Origin: Planctomycetota bacterium
Lineage (GTDB): Bacteria; Planctomycetota; Planctomycetia; Pirellulales; UBA7805
Length of the DNA stretch: 64,000 nt
Assembly (NCBI GenBank): GCA_003389215.1
Contig: QQVP01000132.1
Span: 1 to 64,000 of the forward strand
Reading direction: 5' to 3'
Of the stretch, positions 47,401 to 55,089 are shown piece after piece (the first letter of the stretch is position 1; each line of letters begins with the position of its first letter). Made by a program: the position numbers and the translations under genes. A model generated the notes under the pieces. It was not told where the DNA came from, searched no databases, and worked only from the letters and a program-made list of their open reading frames with translations.

Positions 47401-48476
47401 AGACGGCGCACCGCAGCATGGCCGGGGCCGTAATTGCCTCGGTCGACGCCTGGCAGGCCGAAGATGTCGAAGACGCGGAAGCGCAGGCCGAGCGTCGCGA
47501 TCAGGACTTGATCGACGCCCTGCAGCAATTGACCGACGCGGCACTCGTCGTCTGGCTGGCCCACAGCCAACACCTGCGGCTGTCCGTTCTCGAGAAGGTC
47601 ACGGACGCGGCCGACTGGCAGCAGACCGTCGACTTCATTGCGCGATTTGGCGGCGATCTGTTCGACCAGCAATTCATGAACCCAGGCAATCTCCGTTCCA
47701 TCTTGCAGAGCGGTGCCGCCCAGTGGTTGCGCGACGCCGCCGAGCGAACCGAGGACGTCGACGAGTTGCCCACCTTGGCATTGATCGCCGATGAGGAAGC
47801 ACGTCGCGAAGCCCTCCGGCGATTTGAACTGGTCATCGAGGCGGTCCTCGAAAACCAGGCCGAGTATGTCGACTACAACAGCACGACCACACAGTCGGAT
47901 CACGGCGACAAACTCTATACCTTACTCGACCTGGTCCGCGTTCGCGTCGTCTACGACCGCGTCGCCTGGAACGTCACGCCCGTGGTGCTGACGCACGAAG
48001 CCCTGGTTCGGTCCGGCCACGCGTCGGCCGCGGCGCTGTGGCAGCGGGAACTCGCCCGCCAAACGAGCGAAGTGGCCGACGAGCTGCTACAGCGGCTTTC
48101 CGAATTGCAACGCCAACACGGCATGCGGCTTTCCACGATCGCCGGGCGGTTGGAAGAACGCTTCGTGCGGCCGCTGGCCATCGATCGGATCCGGGCCCTG
48201 GTGGCGCCGGCCGTCGCGCGCGTTCGCCAGGGCGAAGCGTCGCCGGAGTTTGTCGCCCTGGAAGAAGAAGTCGACGAGCTGACGCGTACGCCCTCGGGCG
48301 TCGGCTTTGAAGTGCCCGAGTGGATCGTCGCGCTGGAAGAGGAAATCGACCGCACCGTCGCCCCGCCTGGCACGATCGACCTCGAGCGAATCGTCAACGC
48401 TCACCTTTCCCCGCCGCTGCTCAGCCGCGAAGAGCTCGAAGATCAGCTGGCCGGGCTGATCGACGAGGAAGAATAG
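44412..48476 (+). CDS. Large helical protein of unknown function
   Basis: This 1354-residue protein starts MDPAQLKVDDLAALDATLGY. There is no signal peptide or membrane helix, so it is probably cytoplasmic. The composition is rich in Ala, Leu, Glu and Arg with long predicted helices. Around residues 710-735 there is an acidic patch (GDDAELGEEDEQEGADEEGE), then SSDDGIDSDLLGSHEAQSDYELEYEARRL. I see no P-loop, nuclease or kinase motif and recognise no family. It is followed, 160 bp later, by a coiled-coil/nuclease-like gene on the same strand. The ATG at 44412 was chosen because the upstream in-frame 34 codons are Arg/Trp-rich. It could be a planctomycete-specific scaffold. Confidence 0.75.
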   Translation: MDPAQLKVDDLAALDATLGYLNFSSGGSDPQLFVNLDRLYRMLGADGAGSPAAGGDPSATHAAGEATWQRLGRLISMRLEQLSSAGGTFRDAEQARSILHLTHHELLPAYREFHRDLLFHQDDETLFNAFFVGRVYEVLLQHRSDEDVAASDESVIVSALATLNDFLGHRPVAVLETEQRIEPYPHERLRPVPLFIAGAGVACGRYERLIAGALAVLRDTDEMILQQAYFDPELLEELAFDPRPYDFSHPVNRRPNYHFGQWDPSHIDNQGRYRRFVVQQVTLEAILVRVEAGTEDQRDELFFEAAATLAGTILMSAATSGRGPETHSSEVSLASLLPGIAAVRDEFYKTLLAASVEKHPHLADDARQRQQPFGAARQQLNAELARRRAAQLEHMQLAHAFARMGYAEAAERQAAMVPAVSSQIVCQIECRLATGNLLLDRGRIDETALLFPEIVDLLHRGIACGAIVDPWNAIGFDGHFSLFPAVQDSLPDHRLDELVELMDGIFALFARTWSLAAAADNDEVQTTAGSELLKLATWWDRFAVPSVSGLDAVFAAPLHESAEKAAVALAAWKEAGTTAGDVAFWRPHVEEFDSPKAYVLVVEALLDQRDYVAAMGLLMHWLSQADRIELQEAGDWFHTLVERWLAQLLEDPNAEETEVARTEATAGAGARTSEAAVDRWALVRKFFDFLEANADEYWEAPQLELETLLGEAELGDDAELGEEDEQEGADEEGELYRAAYDEVTFRDSSDDGIDSDLLGSHEAQSDYELEYEARRLTERLTFLVTLSRLWSRTAVSLLDVEAADGELRERVDQWLARTLANRRDLLELLDDLARHRIAQPSGSFESLVEYDRRTNIKEALLERTTATCVHASAAVWMLLAAGARAPDADFAPTEVEFSALLQAALRGERDALESAWEAWTEQLREQPLLYVPINRGGDPAQVVAARAVHRSLRMMLGVLPRLGEIERTSELLQLCVSLEQAHPVGPRAVTEFADLLQTAHRSMAGAVIASVDAWQAEDVEDAEAQAERRDQDLIDALQQLTDAALVVWLAHSQHLRLSVLEKVTDAADWQQTVDFIARFGGDLFDQQFMNPGNLRSILQSGAAQWLRDAAERTEDVDELPTLALIADEEARREALRRFELVIEAVLENQAEYVDYNSTTTQSDHGDKLYTLLDLVRVRVVYDRVAWNVTPVVLTHEALVRSGHASAAALWQRELARQTSEVADELLQRLSELQRQHGMRLSTIAGRLEERFVRPLAIDRIRALVAPAVARVRQGEASPEFVALEEEVDELTRTPSGVGFEVPEWIVALEEEIDRTVAPPGTIDLERIVNAHLSPPLLSREELEDQLAGLIDEEE

Positions 48477-48498
48477 GTCGCCCGCGTCCCTGCGCAGT

Positions 48499-48529
48499 AT
48501 TGCCGCCGCCTGTTCCGCCCCGCGGCAAT
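48499..48529 (+). terminator. Hairpin behind the giant gene
   Basis: Perfect 8-bp arms, ATTGCCGC and GCGGCAAT, enclose a 15-nt loop 22 bp after the stop. There is no T run. The AT-rich GTGTAAATTAGTACAATATT follows, which may hold the -10 region of the next gene. Confidence 0.3.
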
Positions 48530-48636
48530 GGTGTAAATTAGTACAATATTTGGCGGGATACCGTTGGCACCCGCCGAGCATGCGCGGCCAGCAAACAGGC
48601 CTGACGAGCGCGCAGGCCGTACAAGGAGGGTGTTCG

Positions 48637-50232
48637 ATGGGTGGATTGCCGGGCGAGCTGTTTCAGGAAGAAGAGCGGCAGGACGAGTCGACGGCGCCGT
48701 TGCCGTTCGGGCTGCCGCTGGAGCTGACCGTCACCGACCGCGACGTGGTGGCGGCGCTGGTCGCCGTCTCGGAAGGCACGGCCCGCGAAGAGTACGCCTT
48801 GGCGGCGCTCAAGATCGGCATTCTCGCCCTCCGCCAAGCCCAAGGGCAGCTCGACGCCGACGTCATCCAGCGCGAGTCGGAGCGGATGCTGGCCGACCTC
48901 AACGAGCGCCTGGCGGGCCACTCGCGCGAACTCCGCGAACACCTGGCCGGCACGCTGAAACACTATTTCGACCCGGACAGCGGCCACTTTCAACAGCGCG
49001 TGCAGCGGCTCGTCGGTCGCGACGGCGAGCTGGAACAACTGCTGGGGCGACAACTGGCGGGCGAAGACTCGCAGCTGGCCAAGACGCTGCTGACCCATGT
49101 CGGCCACGAGAGTCCGCTATTGAAGATGCTCGACCCGGAAGAGTCGAGCGGCCTGTTGACCCACTTGCGTCAATCGCTGGAAGACCAGCTGGCGGGTCAG
49201 CGAAAGCGGATTCTCGATGAGTTCTCGCTGGACAATAAACAGGGGGCCCTGTCGCGGCTGGTCGTCGAGCTGACGGAGAATCACGGCGAGCTGAACGACG
49301 CCCTGCAAAAGAAGATCGATGAGGTCGTCAAGGAGTTTTCGCTCGACAGCGACGAGTCGGCCCTCTCGCGACTGGTGCGCAACGTGACCACCGCGCAGAA
49401 GACGATCACCGACGAGTTCTCGCTCGACAACAAAGAATCGGCGCTGGCCCGGCTCAAAGGGGAACTGGTCGAGATGCTGGCCGAGCACGAAAAGGCGAAT
49501 CGCGAATTTCGTGAAGAGGTGAACGTGGCCCTGGGGCAACTGGCGGCCCGCCGCGAAGAGCAGGAGAAGTCACCGCGTCATGGTCTGGCGTTCGAAGACG
49601 CGGTCATCGAGTATCTTTCCCGCGAAGCCCAACACGCGGGCGACGTGGCCCTGCCAACCGGCACGACGACCGGCCTGATCAAGAACTGCAAGGTCGGCGA
49701 CTGCGTCGTCGAGCTCGGCCCCGACAGCGCCGCGCCGGGAGAGAAGATCGTGGTCGAGGCCAAAGAGAAGGAGAACTACTCCTTCGCCAATGCCCGCGAG
49801 GAGATCGAACGGGCGCGAAAGAACCGCGACGCCCAGCTGGGCCTGTTCGTCTTTTCCCGCAAGACGGCTCCGCGCGAGTTCGGTCCCTTCAAGCAATTGG
49901 GTCAGGATCTCTACGTCATTTGGGATCCGGAGGATCCCGCTACCGACATCTATCTGCACGCGGCCGTGCTTTCGGCCCGCGCGCTCTGCATCCGCCGCGG
50001 CCGCTTGCATCACGAACAGCAGGCCGACTTCACCTCGATCGATCGGGCGATTCTGGAGATCGAGAAGCAGGCGGAGCGCTTGGCCGAAGTAGAAACCTGG
50101 ACCAACACGATTCAGTCGTCGGCTCAGAAGATTCTAAGTCGCGTCGGCCGATCGCGACAAACGCTGGCCGGCGAGTTGGAGACGCTGCGCGAGAAGTTGA
50201 CCCATGTGCGCCAGGTGGCGGGCGAGAACTAA
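48637..50232 (+). CDS. Coiled-coil protein with EFSLD repeats and candidate PD-(D/E)XK nuclease domain
   Basis: This 531-residue protein has a helical N-terminal half that ends in three units starting with EFSLDNKQGALSRL, EFSLDSDESALSRL and EFSLDNKESALARL (residues about 195, 233 and 260). The units are linked by amphipathic helices. The C-terminal region begins GLAFEDAVIEYL and has GDCVVEL (Asp355), then KIVVEAKEKENYSF (Glu374, Lys376). This is the D-x18-ExK arrangement of PD-(D/E)XK nucleases such as RmuC-like or restriction-type enzymes. A final helical region follows. The excellent ribosome binding site AAGGAGGG supports the ATG at 48637. Its target is unknown; it could act in DNA repair or defence. 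It lies directly after the 1354-residue protein gene. Confidence 0.7.
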   Translation: MGGLPGELFQEEERQDESTAPLPFGLPLELTVTDRDVVAALVAVSEGTAREEYALAALKIGILALRQAQGQLDADVIQRESERMLADLNERLAGHSRELREHLAGTLKHYFDPDSGHFQQRVQRLVGRDGELEQLLGRQLAGEDSQLAKTLLTHVGHESPLLKMLDPEESSGLLTHLRQSLEDQLAGQRKRILDEFSLDNKQGALSRLVVELTENHGELNDALQKKIDEVVKEFSLDSDESALSRLVRNVTTAQKTITDEFSLDNKESALARLKGELVEMLAEHEKANREFREEVNVALGQLAARREEQEKSPRHGLAFEDAVIEYLSREAQHAGDVALPTGTTTGLIKNCKVGDCVVELGPDSAAPGEKIVVEAKEKENYSFANAREEIERARKNRDAQLGLFVFSRKTAPREFGPFKQLGQDLYVIWDPEDPATDIYLHAAVLSARALCIRRGRLHHEQQADFTSIDRAILEIEKQAERLAEVETWTNTIQSSAQKILSRVGRSRQTLAGELETLREKLTHVRQVAGEN

Positions 50233-50240
50233 ATAGTCGT

Positions 50241-50257
50241 GCGGCGGTGTCCGCCGC
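50241..50257. terminator. GC-rich hairpin between convergent genes
   Basis: GCGGCGG-TGT-CCGCCGC forms a strong 7-bp stem in the 40-bp gap between two convergent stops. There is no T run, so bidirectional termination is only suggested. Confidence 0.35.
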
Positions 50258-50272
50258 GCATGGTCCGGCGGC

Positions 50273-51415
50273 TCAGCAGCTCAAGAAGTCCGACCAGATC
50301 GCGTCGCTGACCAGCAGGCCCTCGCGCGAGAGTCGCAAGGTGTCGCGCTCGCGAATCAGCCGACCCGCGGCAAGATGCTCGTCGAGGTGGCGGCCCACCA
50401 GCTCCGCCACCTCGCAGCCTGTCTCCGCGGCGAACCGTTTGAGGTCAATACCTTCGAGCCGGCGCAGGGCAAAGACGAGCCGTTCCCGCGCCGCGTCAGC
50501 CCCGCTGAGCTGTTCCGACTCGGCCACCGGCGACGCGCCGGCCAGCATTCGCTTGATGTAGGTCGTCGTGCTGCGGTGATTCGTTTCGCGACGGCCGGCG
50601 ACGAAGCGAGCGGCGCCCGGTCCGACCGCATGGTAGCTGCGGCCCGTCCAATAGACTTCGTTGTGGCGACTGCGACAACCGCGCCGCGCGAAGTTGGAAA
50701 CCTCGTAGTGCTCATAACCGGCGTCGGTGAGGCGGTCGATCGCCTCTAGATACATCGCCCGCTGCGTCTCCTCGTCGACCTCCGTCAGCTCGCCCCGGGC
50801 GCGACGCGACCAAAAGGTCGTGCCCTCCTCGAAAGTCAGCCCATAGGTCGAAACATGCTCGGGCGCGAGCTCGAGTGCCGCCTGCAACTCGCGCTGCCAG
50901 TCGCCGAGCGATTCGCCAGGGGCCGCGAAGATCAAATCGAGGGCCACCTGACAACCGGCTGCGCAGACCAGCTCGACCGCCGCGGCGATGTCATCCGCGA
51001 CATGATCGCGTTCGAGCAGCGTGAGCTTGTCGGCGGCGAACGATTGACCTCCCAGGCTGACACGAGTGGTACCGGACCGCCCGAGCACGTCCACCCGCGA
51101 CGAGTCGAGATCGGCCGGGTTTGCCTCGACGCTCAGTTCGCCACCGTTTGCCAGCGGAAACGTCGCCGCCACCAAGCGCAGCAGTCGCTCGAGCGCTGCG
51201 GCGTCGAGATGCGTGGGCGTGCCGCCGCCAAAGTAAAGCGTGTCGACTTCTGTCGCTTCGATTGCGGCCAGCTCGCGTTCGATCGCGTCGAGGTACGGCT
51301 CGACGAGATCATCGCGACCGGCCACCAGCGTGAAGTTGCAATAACCGCAGCGATGGTGGCAAAAGGGCACGTGAACGTAGGCGGCTCGCGGCGGGTGATC
51401 GTAGCGCAGCGTCAT
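50273..51415 (-). CDS. hemW: Radical SAM heme chaperone HemW (coproporphyrinogen III oxidase-like)
   Basis: This 380-residue protein has the radical SAM cluster motif CHHRCGYC (C-x3-C-x2-C) near residue 20 after AAYVHVPF. TLYFGGGTPTHL and ELSVEANPADL follow, then RVSLGGQSF and ALDLIFAAPGES. The C-terminal HemN_C domain contains YEVSNFARRGCRSRHNEVYW. HemW inserts heme into target proteins; it is often misnamed HemN, but it lacks the N-terminal part needed for oxidase activity. The ATG at 51415 gives a normal HemW length. The RNase Z-like gene lies upstream on the same strand. Confidence 0.9.
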   Translation of the reverse strand: MTLRYDHPPRAAYVHVPFCHHRCGYCNFTLVAGRDDLVEPYLDAIERELAAIEATEVDTLYFGGGTPTHLDAAALERLLRLVAATFPLANGGELSVEANPADLDSSRVDVLGRSGTTRVSLGGQSFAADKLTLLERDHVADDIAAAVELVCAAGCQVALDLIFAAPGESLGDWQRELQAALELAPEHVSTYGLTFEEGTTFWSRRARGELTEVDEETQRAMYLEAIDRLTDAGYEHYEVSNFARRGCRSRHNEVYWTGRSYHAVGPGAARFVAGRRETNHRSTTTYIKRMLAGASPVAESEQLSGADAARERLVFALRRLEGIDLKRFAAETGCEVAELVGRHLDEHLAAGRLIRERDTLRLSREGLLVSDAIWSDFLSC

Positions 51416-51500
51416 CGCTTCAACTCGAAACGCTCGCCGGCGGTCGGGCGGCAACTTCGCGACAAGTCGGCGACCGTCGCGTAGTCCAGAAGCGACCGCT

Positions 51501-52340
51501 CTACAGCCACAAGTGCAGCCGCCCGCCGAGCATGTCGGGCAGGGCCTTTTCGACGAGCCGGCGAATGCTCTTATCGTGATATCGCGTGCTGAAGTGGGCC
51601 GCAATGATCAGGCCGTTTCGGAACCGCCCGCGGCGTTCGATCAGGTCGTCCAGGTGCATGTGGCCGTACTTGTGGATCTTCTCCCGGCGGTGGCCCGGGG
51701 CCACGAAGGTCAGCTCGGTTATCAGTACCTCGGCCTCGAACATGGCGGGGCAGTCGTCCAATCCGCCCGGCGCGCTGTCGCCCAGGTAGGCAAACTTGGG
51801 CACCCGCTGTTCGTAGGTTACCTCGGTGCCACTGAGCCGCAAGTCGCGAATCTGATCGCCGCTGAGCGACTGGTATTCTTCCTTCAGCTTGCGACGGCGA
51901 TGCCAAACCACGAACCCGAGCGACGGCACCGAGTGCTGGGTCGCCGAGACGGTCATCACGTGCTCTCGCGAGAGCTCGATTTCGTCGCCGGGGGCAACCG
52001 GTACGAGCTCACACGGAAGCCGGCCACGATCGAGCCGGCGAAACAGCTTCAAGATGCGCTCGACCGGCTCGACGGCCACCTCCGGCAGGTAGATCGTCGG
52101 CGGATCCATCTTCATCATCCGCCGCCGCGCCACGTAGACGGGCAACGCCGCGATGTGGTCGAGATGTCCGTGCGAGACACACCAGGTGTCCGTGCCCATG
52201 AACGACCACGGCTGGGCACCGAGATCGAAGCCGATCTTCAGTTCCGGCACGCGCCAATACGACTGCACCGCCGCGCGCGAATAGCCCTCGATGGTCAGAT
52301 CGTTGAATTGGAGCGTCTTGAGGGCACAATTGTCGATCAC
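51501..52340 (-). CDS. Metallo-beta-lactamase-fold hydrolase, RNase Z-like
   Basis: This 279-residue protein has the zinc motif SHGHLDHIA. Later ligands are in SATQHSVPSLGFVVWHRR, YLGDSAPGGLDD, ITELTFVAPGHRREKIHKYGHMHLDDL and IIAAHFSTRYHD. The spacing resembles tRNA 3' processing endonuclease Z and related hydrolases. It is about 30 residues shorter than E. coli RNase Z and begins with VIDNCALKTLQFNDL. The GTG at 52340 is preceded by AAGAGG at 6 nt, while longer in-frame extensions look non-coding. It could be tRNase Z or an RNase Z-like phosphodiesterase. Confidence 0.8.
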   Translation of the reverse strand: MIDNCALKTLQFNDLTIEGYSRAAVQSYWRVPELKIGFDLGAQPWSFMGTDTWCVSHGHLDHIAALPVYVARRRMMKMDPPTIYLPEVAVEPVERILKLFRRLDRGRLPCELVPVAPGDEIELSREHVMTVSATQHSVPSLGFVVWHRRRKLKEEYQSLSGDQIRDLRLSGTEVTYEQRVPKFAYLGDSAPGGLDDCPAMFEAEVLITELTFVAPGHRREKIHKYGHMHLDDLIERRGRFRNGLIIAAHFSTRYHDKSIRRLVEKALPDMLGGRLHLWL

Positions 52341-52735
52341 GCCAGCCTCTTGGTCGATTCGCAGCGCGGTAGGCAAAGGTAAGATTGGCGCGCAGCCCCT
52401 AGAGCGTTTTTCCGATCGATGTCGCGTCTTCGGCGCCGGCGAGGCAAGTTGGACAAGGAGACCGAAACAGGCGAATCGAGGAGATTCGTCGATGCAGGTC
52501 GACGACGTCAAACGCAGTCGTAGCCCGCCGCGACGCGACAGGGAAATGAAAATCGCTCCAAAATACAGCACCTAAGTTTACGTGGCCCTTGGGCCCCGAA
52601 ACAGGGGGTCCTCTGCGCGCGTTAAGAGTCTGGAAACCGGTTGCACGAAGAAGGTTCGCGCTGGCTCACACGCCCCCAAGAAAAGACGGCGCGAAGAAGC
52701 ACCACACGCCGTGCGTCCCGGAGCCATCATCCGCG
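52341..52735. other. Non-coding gap between scpA and the RNase Z-like gene
   Basis: This 395-bp region, with minus-strand genes on both sides, has no convincing gene. It contains short hairpins (CGAATC-GAGGA-GATTCG, 52472-52488, and GGCCC-TT-GGGCC, 52584-52595), neither followed by a T run. Confidence 0.5.
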
Positions 52736-53518
52736 CTAGCCGGCGGCGCTGGCACCGTGTTCGTAGCCGTCGACGAGCGAGGTATCGAGTTCCTGTCCCG
52801 ACTGGCTGCCGGGCAAGATCCAGATCTCGCCGAACAACTCGTTCTGTTCGCTCTTGATGTGGTGATGTCGGACCAGCTCCAAGAGCGCCAGAAAGATGCC
52901 GATTTTCTGCGACTTGTGCATCTCGTCGGCGAACAGCGCGAAGAAGCGGATCCGACCGTCACGCTCGAGCCGCTCGGTGATCTGACGCATGTAGACGTGA
53001 ATCGGCGTGTCGTCGTAGACGATGTTGGAAGCCTTTTGGGCCGTGTTGTCGCGCAGCACCCGACCAAATGCGCTGACCAGGTCCCACAGCTCGACCTCGT
53101 GTATCGGTTGGCTGGCCAGATCGCGTTCGCGCGGCGGCAGGTCGCTGGCCCGTCGGGCGTAGTGTTCTTGCCAGGCGCGGCCCTGTTCCTCGAGCATGCT
53201 GGCGGCGTCGCGGAACTTCTTGTATTCGAGCAAACGCCGCACCAGATCTTGTTGCGGATCGTCGAGCTCGCCTTCCTCTTCGCCCGCCCGGGGCAGCACC
53301 AGCCGCGACTTGATTTCGATCAGCGTGCTGGCCATCTCCAGAAAATCGCCGACCGCATTCACGTCGACCTGCTCCAACACGCCCATGTACTCGAGGTACT
53401 GGTCGGTGATGTCACAGATCGGAATCTCGGCGATCTCGACTTCGTGCTTGCGCACCAGGTAGAGCAGCAGGTCGAGCGGCCCGCGAAACGTCTCGAGTTC
53501 GACACTGAAATGGGGCAT
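52736..53518 (-). CDS. scpA: Segregation and condensation protein A (kleisin)
   Basis: This 260-residue protein matches ScpA. It has VELETFRGPLDLLLYLVRKHEVEI at the N terminus, with DITDQYLEYM and GDFLEMASTLIEIKSRLVLP. A C-terminal winged-helix end follows, with GIFLALLELVRHHHI and the usual EQNELFGEIWI. It links SMC heads in the bacterial condensin complex. No scpB or smc gene is present in the window. The ATG at 53518 gives the canonical start; two earlier in-frame codons add only GGPA-like residues. Confidence 0.93.
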   Translation of the reverse strand: MPHFSVELETFRGPLDLLLYLVRKHEVEIAEIPICDITDQYLEYMGVLEQVDVNAVGDFLEMASTLIEIKSRLVLPRAGEEEGELDDPQQDLVRRLLEYKKFRDAASMLEEQGRAWQEHYARRASDLPPRERDLASQPIHEVELWDLVSAFGRVLRDNTAQKASNIVYDDTPIHVYMRQITERLERDGRIRFFALFADEMHKSQKIGIFLALLELVRHHHIKSEQNELFGEIWILPGSQSGQELDTSLVDGYEHGASAAG

Positions 53519-53970
53519 GGCGGGCCCACCCGGCAAGGCGGGAGGGAAGCAGTCGCGACTGGGAACGGGCGGGAAAGCGGGAAAAAGGTGGGGAGGCGGC
53601 GCCGCTGCCGCCTCGCCGCTGCGAGCGGCATGTGCCGGGCGAAAATCGCCGCCCCGTTCAATCGCCCACGACCGTTCAAGCCGACAGGGTGATTGCAGGG
53701 TAATTATAGTCGGCGAAGAGTCGCCCCGCGAACGACCACGTTCGCCGGGCCGTGGGGCGCACTTGGGCCGCCAGCGATCCGGCTCGCGCAGCGATGTCGC
53801 CGGTTGGGAGGTTGGGGGATATGGTCATCGTCGGTTCGCCCCGCCTAGGAACTTGAAGTCGCCTGCGCCGGATGACTAACATGGAGACTTGTCCCCTCTG
53901 GCAGGCGAGAGTGCTAGCATGCTCGCAGGCCTCGGCATCCGCCGCCCCGTTCGAACGTTTTCAGGTTCTC
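53519..53970. other. Divergent region between scpA and the PIN-TRAM gene
   Basis: This 452-bp region has no gene. It contains a promoter-like TATAAT on the minus strand, listed separately. Confidence 0.5.
53703..53732 (-). promoter_or_regulatory. Possible scpA promoter
   Basis: On the minus strand a perfect TATAAT lies at 53703-53708. A weak TTCGCG -35 sits 18 bp upstream. The leader to scpA would be about 180 nt. Confidence 0.35.
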
Positions 53971-55050
53971 ATGGCTCGCGATTTCCACATCCGCAGTTTC
54001 TCCTTGTTGGCGGTTCGCGTGGCGTTCATTTTGGTCGCGGCCGGCTTGGCGGTTCGGGTCATTACCAGCGATTCGTTCGGGGCCGCCTTCGGCGACTTTC
54101 CCTGGATGCCGTGGGTCGCGTTTCTCGGCATCTTGGGCCTGACCCTCGCGGTAATCTCGTTTGACGCGGCGTTTCGCCGCAAGCGACTCGATGTCTTTAC
54201 GTCCGTCTTCTTCGGCATGATCATCGGTCTCACACTGACCTACATCGCACAGCTGGCTCTCTTTCCGCTGTTGCCGCCGGATGAGACGGGTCGCTCGCTG
54301 GCCAACCAGGCGATGGCCGTAATCGGGATGGTGCTCTGTTACGGCTGCGTCAGCGTCCTGCTGCAGACGCGGGACAACTTCCGCTTCATTATTCCCTATG
54401 TCGAGTTCAGCCGCGAGATCAAAGGCAACAAGCCGTCGCTGCTCGATACCAGCGTGGTGATCGACGGGCGAATCGCCGACGTGATGGAAACCGGCGCCCT
54501 GCCGTCGCGGTTGATCATGCCCCGGTTCATCATCAACGAGCTGCAGAACATCGCCGACAGCAGCGACAAGATGCGGCGGATGCGCGGCCGCCGCGGGCTC
54601 GACATCCTCAACCGCATGCGCAAGGATCCGCAAGTCGACCTGACGGTGTACGAGCACGAACCGCCCGAGCTGGACGGCCAGGCGGTCGACATGAAGCTGG
54701 TGCTGTTGGCCAAGCACGTCGACGGCAACATCATCACCAACGACTACAACCTCAACAAAGTCGCCAAGCTGCAGGGCGTCGACGTGGTGAATCTCAACGA
54801 CCTGGCCAACGCCCTGAAGCCGGTCTTTCTGCCGGGCGAGCATATCGATGTGCAGGTGGTTAAACCGGGCGAGGAGCCGCGGCAGGGCGTCGGCTATCTG
54901 GACGACGGCACGATGATCGTCATCGACGGCGGCCGCGAGCACATCGGCGAAACGGTCCACATCACCGTGACCAGCATCCTGCAGACGAGCGCGGGTCGGA
55001 TGGTCTTCGGTCGCTGCGATACGCCGGCCAAGCAGTCGGCTAAGAGCTGA
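53971..55050 (+). CDS. PIN-TRAM domain membrane protein (YacL-like)
   Basis: This 359-residue protein has four N-terminal membrane helices (residues about 8-30, 40-60, 75-95, 108-128). A PIN nuclease domain (about 155-280) follows, beginning LLDTSVVIDGRIADVMETG with further acidic ligands at FIINELQNIAD and ITNDYNLNKVA. A C-terminal TRAM RNA-binding domain ends VGYLDDGTMIVIDGG. This is the YacL/PIN-TRAM architecture found in many bacteria, of uncertain substrate but probably RNA. ATG 53971 starts the first helix region; upstream in-frame codons encode a low-quality stretch. Confidence 0.88.
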   Translation: MARDFHIRSFSLLAVRVAFILVAAGLAVRVITSDSFGAAFGDFPWMPWVAFLGILGLTLAVISFDAAFRRKRLDVFTSVFFGMIIGLTLTYIAQLALFPLLPPDETGRSLANQAMAVIGMVLCYGCVSVLLQTRDNFRFIIPYVEFSREIKGNKPSLLDTSVVIDGRIADVMETGALPSRLIMPRFIINELQNIADSSDKMRRMRGRRGLDILNRMRKDPQVDLTVYEHEPPELDGQAVDMKLVLLAKHVDGNIITNDYNLNKVAKLQGVDVVNLNDLANALKPVFLPGEHIDVQVVKPGEEPRQGVGYLDDGTMIVIDGGREHIGETVHITVTSILQTSAGRMVFGRCDTPAKQSAKS

Positions 55051-55054
55051 CGGC

Positions 55055-55072
55055 GACGCGGGCTGTCGCGTC
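55055..55072. terminator. Hairpin between convergent genes
   Basis: GACGCG-GGCTGT-CGCGTC forms a 6-bp stem in the 39-bp gap between the PIN-TRAM gene and argS. There is no T run on either strand; it is a possible bidirectional terminator. Confidence 0.3.
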
Positions 55073-55089
55073 CTGCGTCTTCGCCGCCG

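Noticed and set aside
44976..47903. Long minus-strand open frame opposite the 1354-residue gene
   Set aside because: It is rich in Arg, Gly, Val and His with no start-site signal and no domains. The plus-strand frame covers the whole length with a normal amino acid composition.
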